Position numbers and translations under genes: made by a program. A stretch of 64,000 nucleotides of DNA from Muribaculaceae bacterium (GTDB lineage Bacteria; Bacteroidota; Bacteroidia; Bacteroidales; Muribaculaceae): positions 33,686 to 97,685 of the forward strand of contig JAFLTQ010000010.1 of assembly GCA_022510385.1 (NCBI GenBank). Direction: 5' to 3'. Of this stretch, positions 1-8,726 are shown piece after piece (position 1 is the first letter of the stretch; every line of letters starts with the position of its first letter). The notes beneath the pieces are model-generated. The model had not been told where the DNA came from. It searched no databases and saw only the letters and a list, made by a program, of their open reading frames with translations.

Positions 1-731
1 AGACCCGTGGCTATGAATTTTTTGATGAGCTCCTCTCGCTTCATATCCTCAATTGCTACACCCACTATTTCATTCCGGGGAATCATACACTCCGAAATCT
101 GAGTGTCTTTAAAGTCAATCGCATTAGAAAATATCTTTACTTCATTTTCTATCTCTGTTTTATCGCTGATACTCTCTATTTGGTCCTGTAGGAATGTATC
201 CAGCTCTTCTATCGTTAATCCTTGCTTTTTGTCTTCTACTTTCCCTATACCAAAAATTTTCATCAACCCTCTTGATATCCCTGAAACCAACATTGAGACG
301 GGATAAAGAATCAGATAAACCAGATAAAGAGGCAACGCCAACAGCCTTATCATAAAGTTTGGATTAATCCGGAATATTGTCTTTGGAAGAAATTCCCCTA
401 CAATCAAAACCACTCCTGTCGACACCAGGGTATTGACAGTCAACATAAGCGCCTCATTATGGAACCATCTGTTAAAGATTGGCTGAAGAATAATAGCAAA
501 TGTGATGCCATAAACCACAAGCACGACATTGTTGCCTATTAGCATTGTGGAAATAAACACATCCTCATGGTGAGTGAACCTTTTTAAAATCCTGTCTATC
601 ACTCCCTTCCCGGCCGCATCTATCTCCATCCTGACCTTATCGCTTTGCACAAATGCAATTTCTGATCCGGAAAAAAGCGCCGATAGGATTAACGCTATTA
701 TCGTGATTACTATAGCTGTTGCAAGTGTCAT
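1..731 (-). CDS. CNNM/CorC (HlyC-type) membrane protein, C-terminus beyond window
   Basis: Integral membrane protein of the CNNM (DUF21) plus CBS family, known as GldE in gliding Bacteroidota and usually linked to divalent-cation transport or homeostasis. About 243 N-terminal residues are visible from the ATG at 731; the rest lies outside the window. Residues 1-20 are a hydrophobic helix ending in the characteristic LSALFSGSE. More hydrophobic segments follow to about residue 155, with the family motif GEFLPK near residue 112, and then a soluble part with MIPRNE near 214 that opens the first CBS motif. It is the last visible gene of the minus-strand operon headed by the FtsB-like gene and begins 6 nt after the lptC stop. 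The family is clear; the transported substrate is not. Confidence 0.85.
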   Translation of the reverse strand, partial: MTLATAIVITIIALILSALFSGSEIAFVQSDKVRMEIDAAGKGVIDRILKRFTHHEDVFISTMLIGNNVVLVVYGITFAIILQPIFNRWFHNEALMLTVNTLVSTGVVLIVGEFLPKTIFRINPNFMIRLLALPLYLVYLILYPVSMLVSGISRGLMKIFGIGKVEDKKQGLTIEELDTFLQDQIESISDKTEIENEVKIFSNAIDFKDTQISECMIPRNEIVGVAIEDMKREELIKKFIATG

Positions 732-737
732 ATAAAC

Positions 738-1292
738 CTATGGTTTCTGCACCGGGAAAATACCGTTGGGATGTAATATCCTGTAATTATTTAACGATTC
801 GTCCGACTCAAAGCCTGTCCCCTCTATGACATGAGTCGAATTCTCTATATGTATAAAAGTGTCGGAATATAATTGTTGTTTACGCTGGTCCCAAAACACT
901 CGAGGAGAAAGGAAAAGTTCATCAGGGAATTTCGTCATTTCCACCTCTCCTTCCAGACGCCAAAGGCGTTCATTCTTGTAAAATTTCGCTGAATCTGCAG
1001 CAACAGTCGCGATGACATTATAATCCTTGTCATATTTCTGTAAATAGAGCCCCTCGGGAAACGACCAATAGGGGGTATCGGCTTCATCATATATGTTCCA
1101 AAGGGGGGAAATAATCTTGTACTGCGTGATTCCTGAGTCTGAGATAAGGGTAGAGATATTCCTCGTTGACATTGATGCCATTTTTGCCGAATCCAAAGAC
1201 GCGGATATATCCACTTTCTTTTCTTCCCGGCAGCTCCAAAAAAATGAGAGAGTCAGCAATAATGAAATCAAATAAAAGGGAAAACTTCGCAT
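738..1292 (-). CDS. lptC: LPS export periplasmic lipoprotein LptC
   Basis: Probable LptC, the bitopic or lipid-anchored component that passes lipopolysaccharide from the LptB2FG extractor to the periplasmic LptA bridge. The 184 residues start with a short basic and hydrophobic signal ending in FFWSC (Cys21), a plausible lipobox, so the Bacteroidota form is likely a lipoprotein. The body matches LptC/OstA-like beta-jellyroll repeats, for example YDKDYNVIATVAADSAKFY and the VEMTKFPDELFLSPRVFWD stretch. The start overlaps the stop of the upstream outer-membrane protein gene by one base (TAATG), pointing to translational coupling. Identification rests on motif style and on neighbours (coaX, outer-membrane protein, CNNM) that recur in Bacteroidales. 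Confidence 0.85.
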   Translation of the reverse strand: MRSFPFYLISLLLTLSFFWSCREEKKVDISASLDSAKMASMSTRNISTLISDSGITQYKIISPLWNIYDEADTPYWSFPEGLYLQKYDKDYNVIATVAADSAKFYKNERLWRLEGEVEMTKFPDELFLSPRVFWDQRKQQLYSDTFIHIENSTHVIEGTGFESDESLNNYRILHPNGIFPVQKP

Positions 1293-2569
1293 TATCTGAT
1301 TTTACGTTGCCAGAACCAGAGTTCGTTGAAATTAACGCCGAGAGTGATATTAAAGAAACTCTCGGTGATAAGAGGATTAGGGGTGGCCTTTCGATGTTTC
1401 CATTCAAAACCAACGTTAACCATTGTTTTCCCTTCCGGAGTATTGAAACCTAATCCACAAGTGATTCCATATTCCTTCAATGAGTTCCCTTGAATATTCA
1501 GATAGTCATTGTTGTAGTATGCCCCAAGGCGATAAGCCATCCTTTGTGCATAGTTACCTCTGAGTTTGGGAATGAATTCTCCTCCGATGGCATAACGTGT
1601 CCGATTATTGAAATGCATGCCTTCGAATACCATATTGTCGGGATTGGCCAAAGCATAGAGTGGTGAATATGTAGCCTTCGACCACTCCTGATAGGTTATA
1701 TCAAATTCAACCATCCAGCGTGAGGCATGTTCATGAACCCATCCAATGCCGGCTCCTATACTCATCGGGGTGTAGTATTTACCTTTCATTTTCATATAGG
1801 CTATCGTGTCGGCCTTACTGTCACGCGTGGTTTCCTGGAGTGTGGCCCAAGTCTGTCCATGAATCGATTTCTTTGGTGAAAAGGTTACACCCAGATTCAG
1901 TCGTTCTGTCCTGGCCACTTTGGTAGTGTATTGCGCACCTATCACAATGCCCCAGTCTCTGATCTGCATCACATGTTCAAAAAGTGTCTGACCCGAATTT
2001 GTCGGAGTGGAGAATACGTCATTTATTATATTACCAAAATCGTAGGATATATTAAATCCTAATGACACGCCTGCATATCCACCTGACAATCCAAGGTAGG
2101 CTTGATTGATACCTCCTTCTCCCTGATTTGTCATTGCTCCATGCTCTATTTTGGAACCAAAGGCGTAACCCACATAAGAATATGGCACCAGCCCAATTGA
2201 ACCTCCCATATATTTCCCTATTGGAAACTGCATGGTGATATAGTCAAGTCCGCCTCCAAAGTGTGATTCTTTTTCGGTGACTTTCTGGATTTCATTATAT
2301 TGTTTCTGCCAGATTATTGACATATCTGCCCCTATGTCGAATAGAAATGTCAATGAGTCTATTGCAGCATAACTGGCCGGATTCATCACATTTATCTGAC
2401 GCCCGGAGTGCATTGCGTATCCTATCGAACCCATCTGACGTTGCATCGATGTGGCCCTGTCGCTCAGTAGTCCATATCCATACATAGAGTATTGCCGGTT
2501 GTCTTGTGCAATTGCAATGGTAACTATGCTGATTGTGAACAATAGAAGTATTAAAACCCTTTTCTTCAT
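1292..2569 (-). CDS. putative outer-membrane beta-barrel protein
   Basis: A 425-residue protein with a clear Sec signal peptide (about residues 1-21, cleaved near AIAQ). Its body is full of alternating polar and hydrophobic strands with aromatic girdles, ends with a strand rich in Phe and Trp, and so looks like an outer-membrane beta-barrel, possibly of the broad OmpP1/FadL-like group. The N-terminus contains YSMYGYGLLSDRATS and NVMNPASYAAIDSLTF, similar to the NPAxY region seen at the start of FadL-like barrels in Bacteroidota. It sits between coaX and lptC, whose start it overlaps. No ligand can be assigned. A lipid or hydrophobic substrate is possible but is inference from fold only. Confidence 0.6.
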   Translation of the reverse strand: MKKRVLILLLFTISIVTIAIAQDNRQYSMYGYGLLSDRATSMQRQMGSIGYAMHSGRQINVMNPASYAAIDSLTFLFDIGADMSIIWQKQYNEIQKVTEKESHFGGGLDYITMQFPIGKYMGGSIGLVPYSYVGYAFGSKIEHGAMTNQGEGGINQAYLGLSGGYAGVSLGFNISYDFGNIINDVFSTPTNSGQTLFEHVMQIRDWGIVIGAQYTTKVARTERLNLGVTFSPKKSIHGQTWATLQETTRDSKADTIAYMKMKGKYYTPMSIGAGIGWVHEHASRWMVEFDITYQEWSKATYSPLYALANPDNMVFEGMHFNNRTRYAIGGEFIPKLRGNYAQRMAYRLGAYYNNDYLNIQGNSLKEYGITCGLGFNTPEGKTMVNVGFEWKHRKATPNPLITESFFNITLGVNFNELWFWQRKIR

Positions 2570-2581
2570 TTCTATTTCTTA

Positions 2582-3346
2582 TTATAACTGGGGATAACCC
2601 ACCCGAACGTGTAAGTGATGAGTTCGCAGATGATAGTCAAGCCCCCTGCCCACAAGATATTTATCCGTGAAGGCATAAATATTTTTATCTATGCAAGGTG
2701 AAACGAATCTTTTCCCCCCGCCTGTATATATAATGGTCTTTATTCCAAATTCTTCTTTTGCAAGCTTTGCAGAATATTCAATTTCACCGCATATGCCGTT
2801 TATAGCCCCCGATAGGATAGCAGTCGTCGTGTCATAACCAAATGATGTTCTGCTCTCACTATCTTCGACAAGTGGAAGATTGTCTGCACTCTTTGCCAGA
2901 CCCTCTAATCTTCCTCTGAATCCTAACGAGATATTTCCCCCTCGGAATATGCCCTTGTCATCTCCCACATCAATTGTCATGGCCGTCCCGATATCAACTA
3001 CCATTACCGGACTCTCCCCGACAAACATCTTCGCCCCGAGATAAGCAGCATAACGGTCAGTCCCGATTTTCCCATGATAGGCCGTCAAGTCATAATGCTT
3101 GCGAATCTCTTCATCGGTAAATTCAACCAAAGTATCGTTGAATCGTTCTTTCAACTCAGAAATAAATCCCTCTGAATCTTTTCTAACTGTTGAAACTATT
3201 ATACCTTTTATGTTGAGGCTTTCCACCTCCTCCATTATGTCATCAACCGACACTTCTCCCTCGAGCTCCCGCCATAGGAGACCGTCGTCGGTCCAAGAGT
3301 CTACCTTGATTCCCGAATTCCCTATATCGATCGAGAGAGTATTCAT
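2582..3346 (-). CDS. coaX: type III pantothenate kinase
   Basis: CoaX phosphorylates pantothenate, the first step of coenzyme A synthesis. It belongs to the ASKHA fold and is unrelated to E. coli CoaA. The 254 residues carry the expected motifs: the N-terminal phosphate loop IDIGNSGIK (residues 5-13), GTDRYAAYLGA around 96-106 for pantothenate binding, the second acidic loop VVDIGTAMTID around 116-126, and GGNISLGFRGRLEGL around 137-151. Length fits the family. The ATG overlaps the stop of the upstream membrane-protein gene (ATGA), showing operon coupling. No other pantothenate kinase is visible here. Confidence 0.95.
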   Translation of the reverse strand: MNTLSIDIGNSGIKVDSWTDDGLLWRELEGEVSVDDIMEEVESLNIKGIIVSTVRKDSEGFISELKERFNDTLVEFTDEEIRKHYDLTAYHGKIGTDRYAAYLGAKMFVGESPVMVVDIGTAMTIDVGDDKGIFRGGNISLGFRGRLEGLAKSADNLPLVEDSESRTSFGYDTTTAILSGAINGICGEIEYSAKLAKEEFGIKTIIYTGGGKRFVSPCIDKNIYAFTDKYLVGRGLDYHLRTHHLHVRVGYPQL

Positions 3347-3810
3347 TTATTCTCCTGTCGATTGTCGCGGTTTTTTATTTCCTTCTTGGTCTGGGAATAA
3401 ATAAGCCATGTGGCTACTATCTGAATTAATGCCCCTACAAGGGTGAACATAATTGTGTTCCACAACACGGCCAATATGCCGATATAGGGATCGTTGTGGT
3501 ACTTATGTTGGCCAATAAACCAAAAAGCTGTAGCAAGACCGAAAGATATTCCGGCCCACAATTCCATCCTTCTCAGCCGTTTAAGACGCAGCGATTCCTT
3601 AGGATCTGACACATCTACTATTCGAGCCAGCAGATAGATGAGCGCCCCGGCTCCATATATCCAACGAAAAACATTTAAGTATTCTATGCTGGAAACCGTA
3701 GTGAATGGCGCAACAAGGGCAACACATATTAATATTAACCCGAATGTAGAGGTGGCTTCCACCTGCTTTCTCCTCTTTTCAAGTTGCTCTCCCGATAGTT
3801 TTGCTGTCAT
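3343..3810 (-). CDS. unknown four-helix membrane protein
   Basis: I do not recognise a named family for this 155-residue protein. It starts with a basic, charged segment (residues 1-18), followed by four hydrophobic segments at roughly 22-40, 48-63, 85-103 and 114-138, with a positively charged loop (LRLKRLRRMELW) between the second and third. The C-terminal tail is Lys/Arg/Asn rich. It lies between the FtsB-like gene and coaX and overlaps coaX by 4 bases, so it is made together with them. Conserved position beside coaX in relatives would suggest an envelope role, but nothing in the sequence indicates catalysis. Confidence 0.75.
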   Translation of the reverse strand: MTAKLSGEQLEKRRKQVEATSTFGLILICVALVAPFTTVSSIEYLNVFRWIYGAGALIYLLARIVDVSDPKESLRLKRLRRMELWAGISFGLATAFWFIGQHKYHNDPYIGILAVLWNTIMFTLVGALIQIVATWLIYSQTKKEIKNRDNRQENK

Positions 3811-3877
3811 AGCTTTGAATTTATCGTAAAATCCTTATCTTTTTTTTGGTCTATATTTTCAGATGTGGCAATTTCTT

Positions 3878-4183
3878 TCACTTCAAGATGTAGACATCCT
3901 CTGTGGGTCGTTGCATATGGAAACGTTCTCGCGCCATCCGTTCCAAGTCTTCGGAATCATGCAGGATAGCCTCTCTCTGTTCCCGATAATAGTCTGCTGA
4001 ATCTCGACACTCCTTTATCTGCATCGTCAATGAATTAATCTCCTTTTCATATTTCATATTCAATGCCAAGGATGTCTCATCATTAAAGAACAATACAAGC
4101 ACCATGAGAGATCCGATTAAAATCAACGGTAGATGTGATTTCCTTCGGATCCAGAAATTGAATTTTTTCAGCTTTGCACTCAT
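3878..4183 (-). CDS. FtsB/DivIC-type septum formation initiator
   Basis: A 101-residue bitopic division protein of the FtsB/DivIC family, which in other bacteria forms a complex with FtsL and FtsQ/DivIB at the septum. It has a short basic cytoplasmic N-terminus (residues 1-17), one transmembrane helix (about 18-36), a coiled coil in the periplasm (about 43-80) with heptad leucines and isoleucines, and the family signature near the end, LERMARERFHMQRPTEDVYIL. It is the first gene of the minus-strand operon that continues to coaX and lptC; a perfect TAnnTTTG box lies about 90 nt upstream. Confidence 0.85.
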   Translation of the reverse strand: MSAKLKKFNFWIRRKSHLPLILIGSLMVLVLFFNDETSLALNMKYEKEINSLTMQIKECRDSADYYREQREAILHDSEDLERMARERFHMQRPTEDVYILK

Positions 4184-4272
4184 ATCGTTTTAATGTGGCA
4201 GTCGGTTTCTCACTTCCCCCTTTCCGACAATACTTCATTATATTGTAATTGCGCATTTTGGGGTTGTAAAGG

Positions 4273-4280
4273 CAAAATTA
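4273..4280 (-). promoter_or_regulatory. promoter -7 box for the ftsB-coaX-lptC operon
   Basis: On the minus strand this reads TAATTTTG followed by C, a perfect match to the Bacteroidota -7 element TAnnTTTGC. The expected start of transcription near 4268 would leave a leader of about 85 nt before the ATG at 4183. No good -33 TTTG lies exactly 19-21 nt upstream, so confidence is moderate. Confidence 0.5.
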
Positions 4281-4530
4281 ATCATAATCTATCAAATGCC
4301 ACTAAAAAGTAAACTAATTTTCACATTTAATATGAATTTATCAATTTAGTTTTTGTTAATTTCTGTTTAATCTTTTATGTCTTTTCGGGTTTTTTAATTT
4401 GTCTGCGATAAAATCTCATCCTACTATAAGTGAAAACCGAGGTAATAGCTCAATATTTTCGAGGTATTTACTCGGATATAGTCTATTTTTGTAGTGCCAA
4501 GGTCAGTTGAAAAAGCCAATTATTATTGTT

Positions 4531-4562
4531 TTTGTTAAGAAATGTTTTTTTACTTAACTTTG
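4531..4562 (+). promoter_or_regulatory. promoter for YccF-serB genes
   Basis: TTTG at 4531-4534, exactly 20 nt, then TAACTTTG at 4555-4562: both Bacteroidota elements are perfect. Transcription should begin near 4567. A 6-bp hairpin (CCCTGT at 4570-4575 with ACGGGG at 4585-4590) would then form at the very 5' end of the mRNA, which could stabilise it. The leader to the ATG at 4656 is about 89 nt. Confidence 0.8.
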
Positions 4563-4655
4563 CCCTAAACCCTGTACTTGAAAAACGGGGAATAAAAATA
4601 GTTCCCATCGCAGCTTGAATAAATGTTTCGGGTTGGGCCCTAAATGCTATAAGTT

Positions 4656-5024
4656 ATGAAAATTATCTTAAATATTATATGGATTATATTCGGAGGGCTT
4701 GAAGCTGCCATAGGCTATTTCATAGCAAGCCTCCTTCTGATGTGTACAATTGTGGGGATTCCATTCGGTCTTCAAACCATGAAATTAGGAATCGTTGCCT
4801 TATGGCCATTCGGAACAGACATTCATTCCGATGGTTGGCCCTCAGGTTGTCTTGCCGGAATAATGAACATTATCTGGTGGATTTTAGGAGGGTTAGTTAT
4901 TGCAGCAAATCATCTGGTTTGGGGAATTTTCTTCTGTATCACGGTAATCGGAATACCTTTCGGAATGGAAAATTTCAAATTAATGCTCCTTGCCCTTTTC
5001 CCCTTCGGCAAAAGAGTGGGATAA
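4656..5024 (+). CDS. YccF-domain inner-membrane protein
   Basis: A 122-residue membrane protein made of two copies of the YccF domain. Each copy has NIIW followed by a GG-containing helix, then a second helix ending in a conserved VGIPFG motif (about residues 33-38 and 96-101), and PFG before the end (about 50-52 and 115-117). The internal duplication is typical of the family, whose function is not known. A strong promoter precedes it, and serB starts 27 nt downstream, so the two are probably cotranscribed. Confidence 0.85.
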   Translation: MKIILNIIWIIFGGLEAAIGYFIASLLLMCTIVGIPFGLQTMKLGIVALWPFGTDIHSDGWPSGCLAGIMNIIWWILGGLVIAANHLVWGIFFCITVIGIPFGMENFKLMLLALFPFGKRVG

Positions 5025-5051
5025 TTATTTTGAATTATTTGACAAAAAATC

Positions 5052-6302
5052 ATGAAAAAAGATAAGAAAATTAAGCCTGAGCTTATACTGATAAACATTA
5101 CCGGAGCCGACCGTATCGGACTGACTGCCGAATTGATGGATACGCTTTCGAGATATGATGCAACCGTGCTCGATATCGGGCAGGCTGACATTCATCATAA
5201 TCTTTCTTTGGGTATTCTTTTCAAGACTGTAAATATTAAAAGCGGTGACATTTTGAAGGAGCTTCTCGTGAAAACAAATGCCATGAGAGTGCAAGTCTCT
5301 TTCAATATTATCAGCGAGGAAGAATATAACGACTGGGTGGGTCGTCAAGGAAAGAGCCGATATATAATCACCATCTTAGGTAGAAAAATCACGGCCCGAC
5401 AAATTGCTGCAACCTCAAAAGTGATTGCCAAACAGGGATTGAATATTGATTCAATCACACGTCTCACAGGCCGAATCCCTCTTGATGAAAATCAAAAAGC
5501 CTTGACTAAAGCTTGTATAGAATTTTCTGTCAGAGGCACTCCAAATAATATGGAGAAGATGCAACGCGAATTCATGGAGCTTTCCCATAAATTAAACTAT
5601 GATATTTCGCTGCAGGAGGACACAGTCTACAGGAGAACTCGCCGACTGATTTGCTTTGATATGGATTCAACTTTAATCAGAACGGAAGTAATCGATGAAC
5701 TGGCTGACCGTGCAGGCGTCGGAGATGAAGTCAGAGCCATAACTGAGTCGGCAATGAGAGGAGAAATTGATTTTGAAGAAAGTTTTAAAAGGCGTGTTGC
5801 TCTTTTGAAAGGTCTCGATATATCTGTCATGAAAGAGATTGCCGAAAATCTGCCCATCACTGAAGGGCTCGACCGTCTTATGGAAATTTTAAAGAGATCG
5901 GGATATAAAACTGCCATTCTTTCCGGTGGATTCACTTATTTCGGGAATTTCCTCAAACAGAAATATGGATTCGACTATGTTTATGCAAATGACTTGGAAG
6001 TTGGACCCGACGGCAAATTGACAGGGAAACATCTTGGGGATATTGTTGACGGGAAACGAAAAAAGGAGTTGTTGAGGCTTATAGCACAAGTTGAAAATAT
6101 AAATTTAGCTCAAACTATTGCCGTAGGCGACGGGGCAAACGATCTTCCCATGCTGTCGGAAGCGGGTCTTGGAATTGCTTTCCATGCCAAGCCAAAAGTC
6201 AAGGCTGAGGCGGGGCAGAGCATTTCAACAATAGGTATTGACGGAATCCTTTATTTCCTCGGATTTAAAGATTCTTATATGGACCTGTCTGTACATGCTT
6301 AG
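5052..6302 (+). CDS. serB: phosphoserine phosphatase with N-terminal ACT domains
   Basis: SerB dephosphorylates O-phospho-L-serine in the last step of serine synthesis. The 416-residue protein has two ACT-type regulatory modules (about 10-80 and 100-180) and then a HAD phosphatase domain. The HAD motifs are all present: DMDSTL near residue 202 (nucleophile Asp and acid/base Asp), the serine-binding cap region, LSGGFTYFG near 290 (motif II Ser), and the Lys plus GDGANDLPML near 357 (motifs III and IV). Length is that of the ACT-ACT-HAD form common in Bacteroidota; the ACT modules suggest allosteric control by serine, which is inference from the family. Confidence 0.95.
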   Translation: MKKDKKIKPELILINITGADRIGLTAELMDTLSRYDATVLDIGQADIHHNLSLGILFKTVNIKSGDILKELLVKTNAMRVQVSFNIISEEEYNDWVGRQGKSRYIITILGRKITARQIAATSKVIAKQGLNIDSITRLTGRIPLDENQKALTKACIEFSVRGTPNNMEKMQREFMELSHKLNYDISLQEDTVYRRTRRLICFDMDSTLIRTEVIDELADRAGVGDEVRAITESAMRGEIDFEESFKRRVALLKGLDISVMKEIAENLPITEGLDRLMEILKRSGYKTAILSGGFTYFGNFLKQKYGFDYVYANDLEVGPDGKLTGKHLGDIVDGKRKKELLRLIAQVENINLAQTIAVGDGANDLPMLSEAGLGIAFHAKPKVKAEAGQSISTIGIDGILYFLGFKDSYMDLSVHA

Positions 6303-6385
6303 TAAGTTTGAATTCTCATCTAAGGAAGTGTTGACTATTAAGGGTTGATGTATTTTTGAGAACAGAAAAAAATTTGTGGGTAATT

Positions 6386-8695
6386 ATGCTCAGGAGAATA
6401 TTGATTACGCTTTTCTTGGCAGCGACATTTTGGAGTTCCACCAATGCAAGAGAGAGTGTGGGCTTAGTGCTTAGCGGTGGCGGTGCCAAAGGGGTTGCGC
6501 ATATAGGAGTGATAAAAGCTTTGGAAGATGCCGGAATCCCCGTAGACTATGTTACCGGCACTTCTATGGGAGCAATTGTCGGAAGCCTTTATAGTTGCGG
6601 TTGGAATCCTGAAGAGATGCTCGATTTGATTCTTTCCCCAAGTTTCAAATATTGGAGCACCGGCACACTTAACCGAAATTATGAATATCTTGTAGCGTTG
6701 CCCGACCGGTCTGCACAATGGATTACATTTGACCCTGCACATTCCGGCAAATCAAATATTTTTCACAATATTATTCCTACTTCACTGATCAACCCTATTC
6801 CAATGAATTTGGAATTTCTTGAGCTGTATAGCCCATATTCCGAGCAGTGTGGAGAAAATTTCAACAACCTGTTTGTTCCTTTCCGTTGTGTCACTAGCGA
6901 CGTTTACCATAAACATAAGATTGTGTTGAAATCAGGCTCTTTGGGTGATGCCGTAAGGGCTTCAATGAGTTTCCCGTTAGTTTTCAAGCCTATAGAGATT
7001 GATAACGTCTTGGTCTATGACGGTGGCATCTACGACAATTTCCCGGTTGACGTGATGAGAAATGATTTTCATCCTGATTTTATAATCGGTGTGTCTGTTT
7101 CAGGTCCTGACTCTAAACCGGAACCGGGTGATATCTATAGTCAGCTCGAAGACATGATTATCCAAAACAACAACTACGACCTGCCTGCTGATGAAGGTGT
7201 CAAAATACAGGTTCCTGTTCTTAATTTTGGCGTTTTGGATTGGGGAGATTCTCAAGAAATATATAACATCGGATATAAGACCGGACTCTCAATGGTGGAT
7301 TCCATTAAAAAGAGACTCCCGGCAAGGGAAAGCCTCTCGGAGGTCACAAAACGCAGGAATGAATTCAAATCCAAAACCCCGGTTGTCGCTTTTGATTCCA
7401 TCGAAGTAACCGGGGCCACTCCGAGCCAGGCAAAATATATAAAATTCCTTTTTGAGAGGAAAAAGAAAAAAAACGAACAAATAAATTCCATCTCTTTGGA
7501 AGAAGTAAAAGAGGGTTATTATCGTGCCGTCGAAGAGGGGAAACTTCATAATTTACTCCCGCAGGCAAAATTTTGCCCCGACGGAACAAATATTTTATTG
7601 CTGGAAGCTTCCGTGAAGAGTCCATGGTCGTTTGGAGTCGGCGGATGGATCACCAGTTCAACCAACAGTTTCTTATATCTTACCGGAGGTTATCACACCT
7701 TGAATTTCAACAGCCTGAGTGTCGACCTTAGCGGTTGGCTAGGTCAGACATATTATGGAGTTAGGCTCAGAGGTCAGATCACTTTGACTTCCACCATACC
7801 CTCCTACCTTGAATTGGAAGGCGTTTTAAGCCGTCAAAAATATTATGACAAGGAAATCATGTTTTATCAGAGTGATATTCCCTCATTCATAAACCAATTT
7901 GAAAATTTTGTAAGGCTTCGCTATAAATGGGCGTTAGGACGTCCGGCCATGGGGTATATCAACCTTTCTTATGGAAGAATTACCGATACTTATTTCCCAC
8001 AGATAACATCCGACTATTTCCGCCTTTATAAAGACAAGACTATCTACAATATTGCCGCTCTTGAAGGAGGTGTCGAGCTTAACACCTTAAACAATCCCAT
8101 GTACCCAAGTCAGGGTCGCGAATTGAATGCAAGAGTAAGGATAAACCACGAAGAGAGCCAATTAAGAATTTATGAAGCTGAGCCGTTGAAAAAATGGGCA
8201 CATCATTTCACCGGTTCTTTAGAACTGAAATGGGCACATTATTTCCAGCTTCACAACAATTTCAAGCTTGGCGCCATGGCCAACGGTATGGGGAGTATTC
8301 TAAAACTCTATCAAGATTTCACAAGCACTATGATTCACTGCCCCGCTTTTGCGCCAACCCCATCTATGAAGGACTATTTTATTCCGGCTTTCCGTTCTCC
8401 AAATTATGTTGCCGCAGGGGTGATTCCTATATGGATGCCAATTAACCATGCTCAATTGCGAGGCGATTTCTATGTTTACTCCCCTATCCGCGGCATTTCT
8501 GCCGACAAGGCCGGTATGGCTCAATATGACGGATGGTTTAAGAAAGCACATTTCTTAGGAGAAGTTGCTGCCGTTTATAATTTCCCCTTCGCAAGCCTCT
8601 CTCTATATGTGAATTATCTGACGGCGCCTAAAGGCAATTGGAATTTTGGAATTAATCTGGGGCTCTTCCTGAAAGCGCCACGACTTATGTGGTAG
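6386..8695 (+). CDS. patatin-like phospholipase with C-terminal beta-barrel
   Basis: A surface or outer-membrane patatin-like protein resembling PlpD-type two-domain proteins. I chose the ATG at 6386, which starts a normal signal peptide (MLRRILITLFLAATFW, cleaved near NARE); the frame is also open to a TTG at 6356, giving an unlikely charged extension. The patatin domain has the oxyanion motif SGGGAKG (about residues 30-36), the nucleophile elbow GTSMG (about 60-64) and the catalytic DGG (about 213). After a linker that looks like a POTRA repeat (about 335-405), residues 430-769 read as a BamA-like beta-barrel. The substrate is likely phospholipid. It follows serB by 83 nt. Confidence 0.9.
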   Translation: MLRRILITLFLAATFWSSTNARESVGLVLSGGGAKGVAHIGVIKALEDAGIPVDYVTGTSMGAIVGSLYSCGWNPEEMLDLILSPSFKYWSTGTLNRNYEYLVALPDRSAQWITFDPAHSGKSNIFHNIIPTSLINPIPMNLEFLELYSPYSEQCGENFNNLFVPFRCVTSDVYHKHKIVLKSGSLGDAVRASMSFPLVFKPIEIDNVLVYDGGIYDNFPVDVMRNDFHPDFIIGVSVSGPDSKPEPGDIYSQLEDMIIQNNNYDLPADEGVKIQVPVLNFGVLDWGDSQEIYNIGYKTGLSMVDSIKKRLPARESLSEVTKRRNEFKSKTPVVAFDSIEVTGATPSQAKYIKFLFERKKKKNEQINSISLEEVKEGYYRAVEEGKLHNLLPQAKFCPDGTNILLLEASVKSPWSFGVGGWITSSTNSFLYLTGGYHTLNFNSLSVDLSGWLGQTYYGVRLRGQITLTSTIPSYLELEGVLSRQKYYDKEIMFYQSDIPSFINQFENFVRLRYKWALGRPAMGYINLSYGRITDTYFPQITSDYFRLYKDKTIYNIAALEGGVELNTLNNPMYPSQGRELNARVRINHEESQLRIYEAEPLKKWAHHFTGSLELKWAHYFQLHNNFKLGAMANGMGSILKLYQDFTSTMIHCPAFAPTPSMKDYFIPAFRSPNYVAAGVIPIWMPINHAQLRGDFYVYSPIRGISADKAGMAQYDGWFKKAHFLGEVAAVYNFPFASLSLYVNYLTAPKGNWNFGINLGLFLKAPRLMW

Positions 8696-8696
8696 G

Positions 8697-8726
8697 ATTA
8701 ATTTTTATCTCTATTAATTTTTATCT
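8697..8726. repeat. 14-bp direct duplication at a convergent gene junction
   Basis: The 14-mer ATTAATTTTTATCT occurs at 8697-8710 and again at 8713-8726, separated by CT. The second copy contains the apbE stop codon. It looks like a small replication-slippage duplication between the convergent patatin and apbE genes; no function is apparent. Confidence 0.7.

Larger units (their letters stand above)
4184..4655 (+). other. divergent intergenic region between FtsB-like and YccF genes
   Basis: This 472-nt AT-rich region separates two divergent genes. No convincing reading frame is present. It holds one minus-strand promoter box (4273-4280) and one well-formed plus-strand promoter (4531-4562); a further TATTTTTG at 4484-4491 on the plus strand lacks a well-placed upstream box. 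The central part (about 4300-4480) is otherwise featureless to my eye. Confidence 0.6.

Noticed and set aside
4484..4491. TATTTTTG as a second promoter upstream of YccF
   Set aside because: The -7 box is perfect but no -33 element is well placed, and a complete promoter lies 70 nt downstream.
6356..6385. Upstream TTG start for the patatin gene
   Set aside because: It would place charged residues before a perfect signal peptide that begins at the ATG at 6386.
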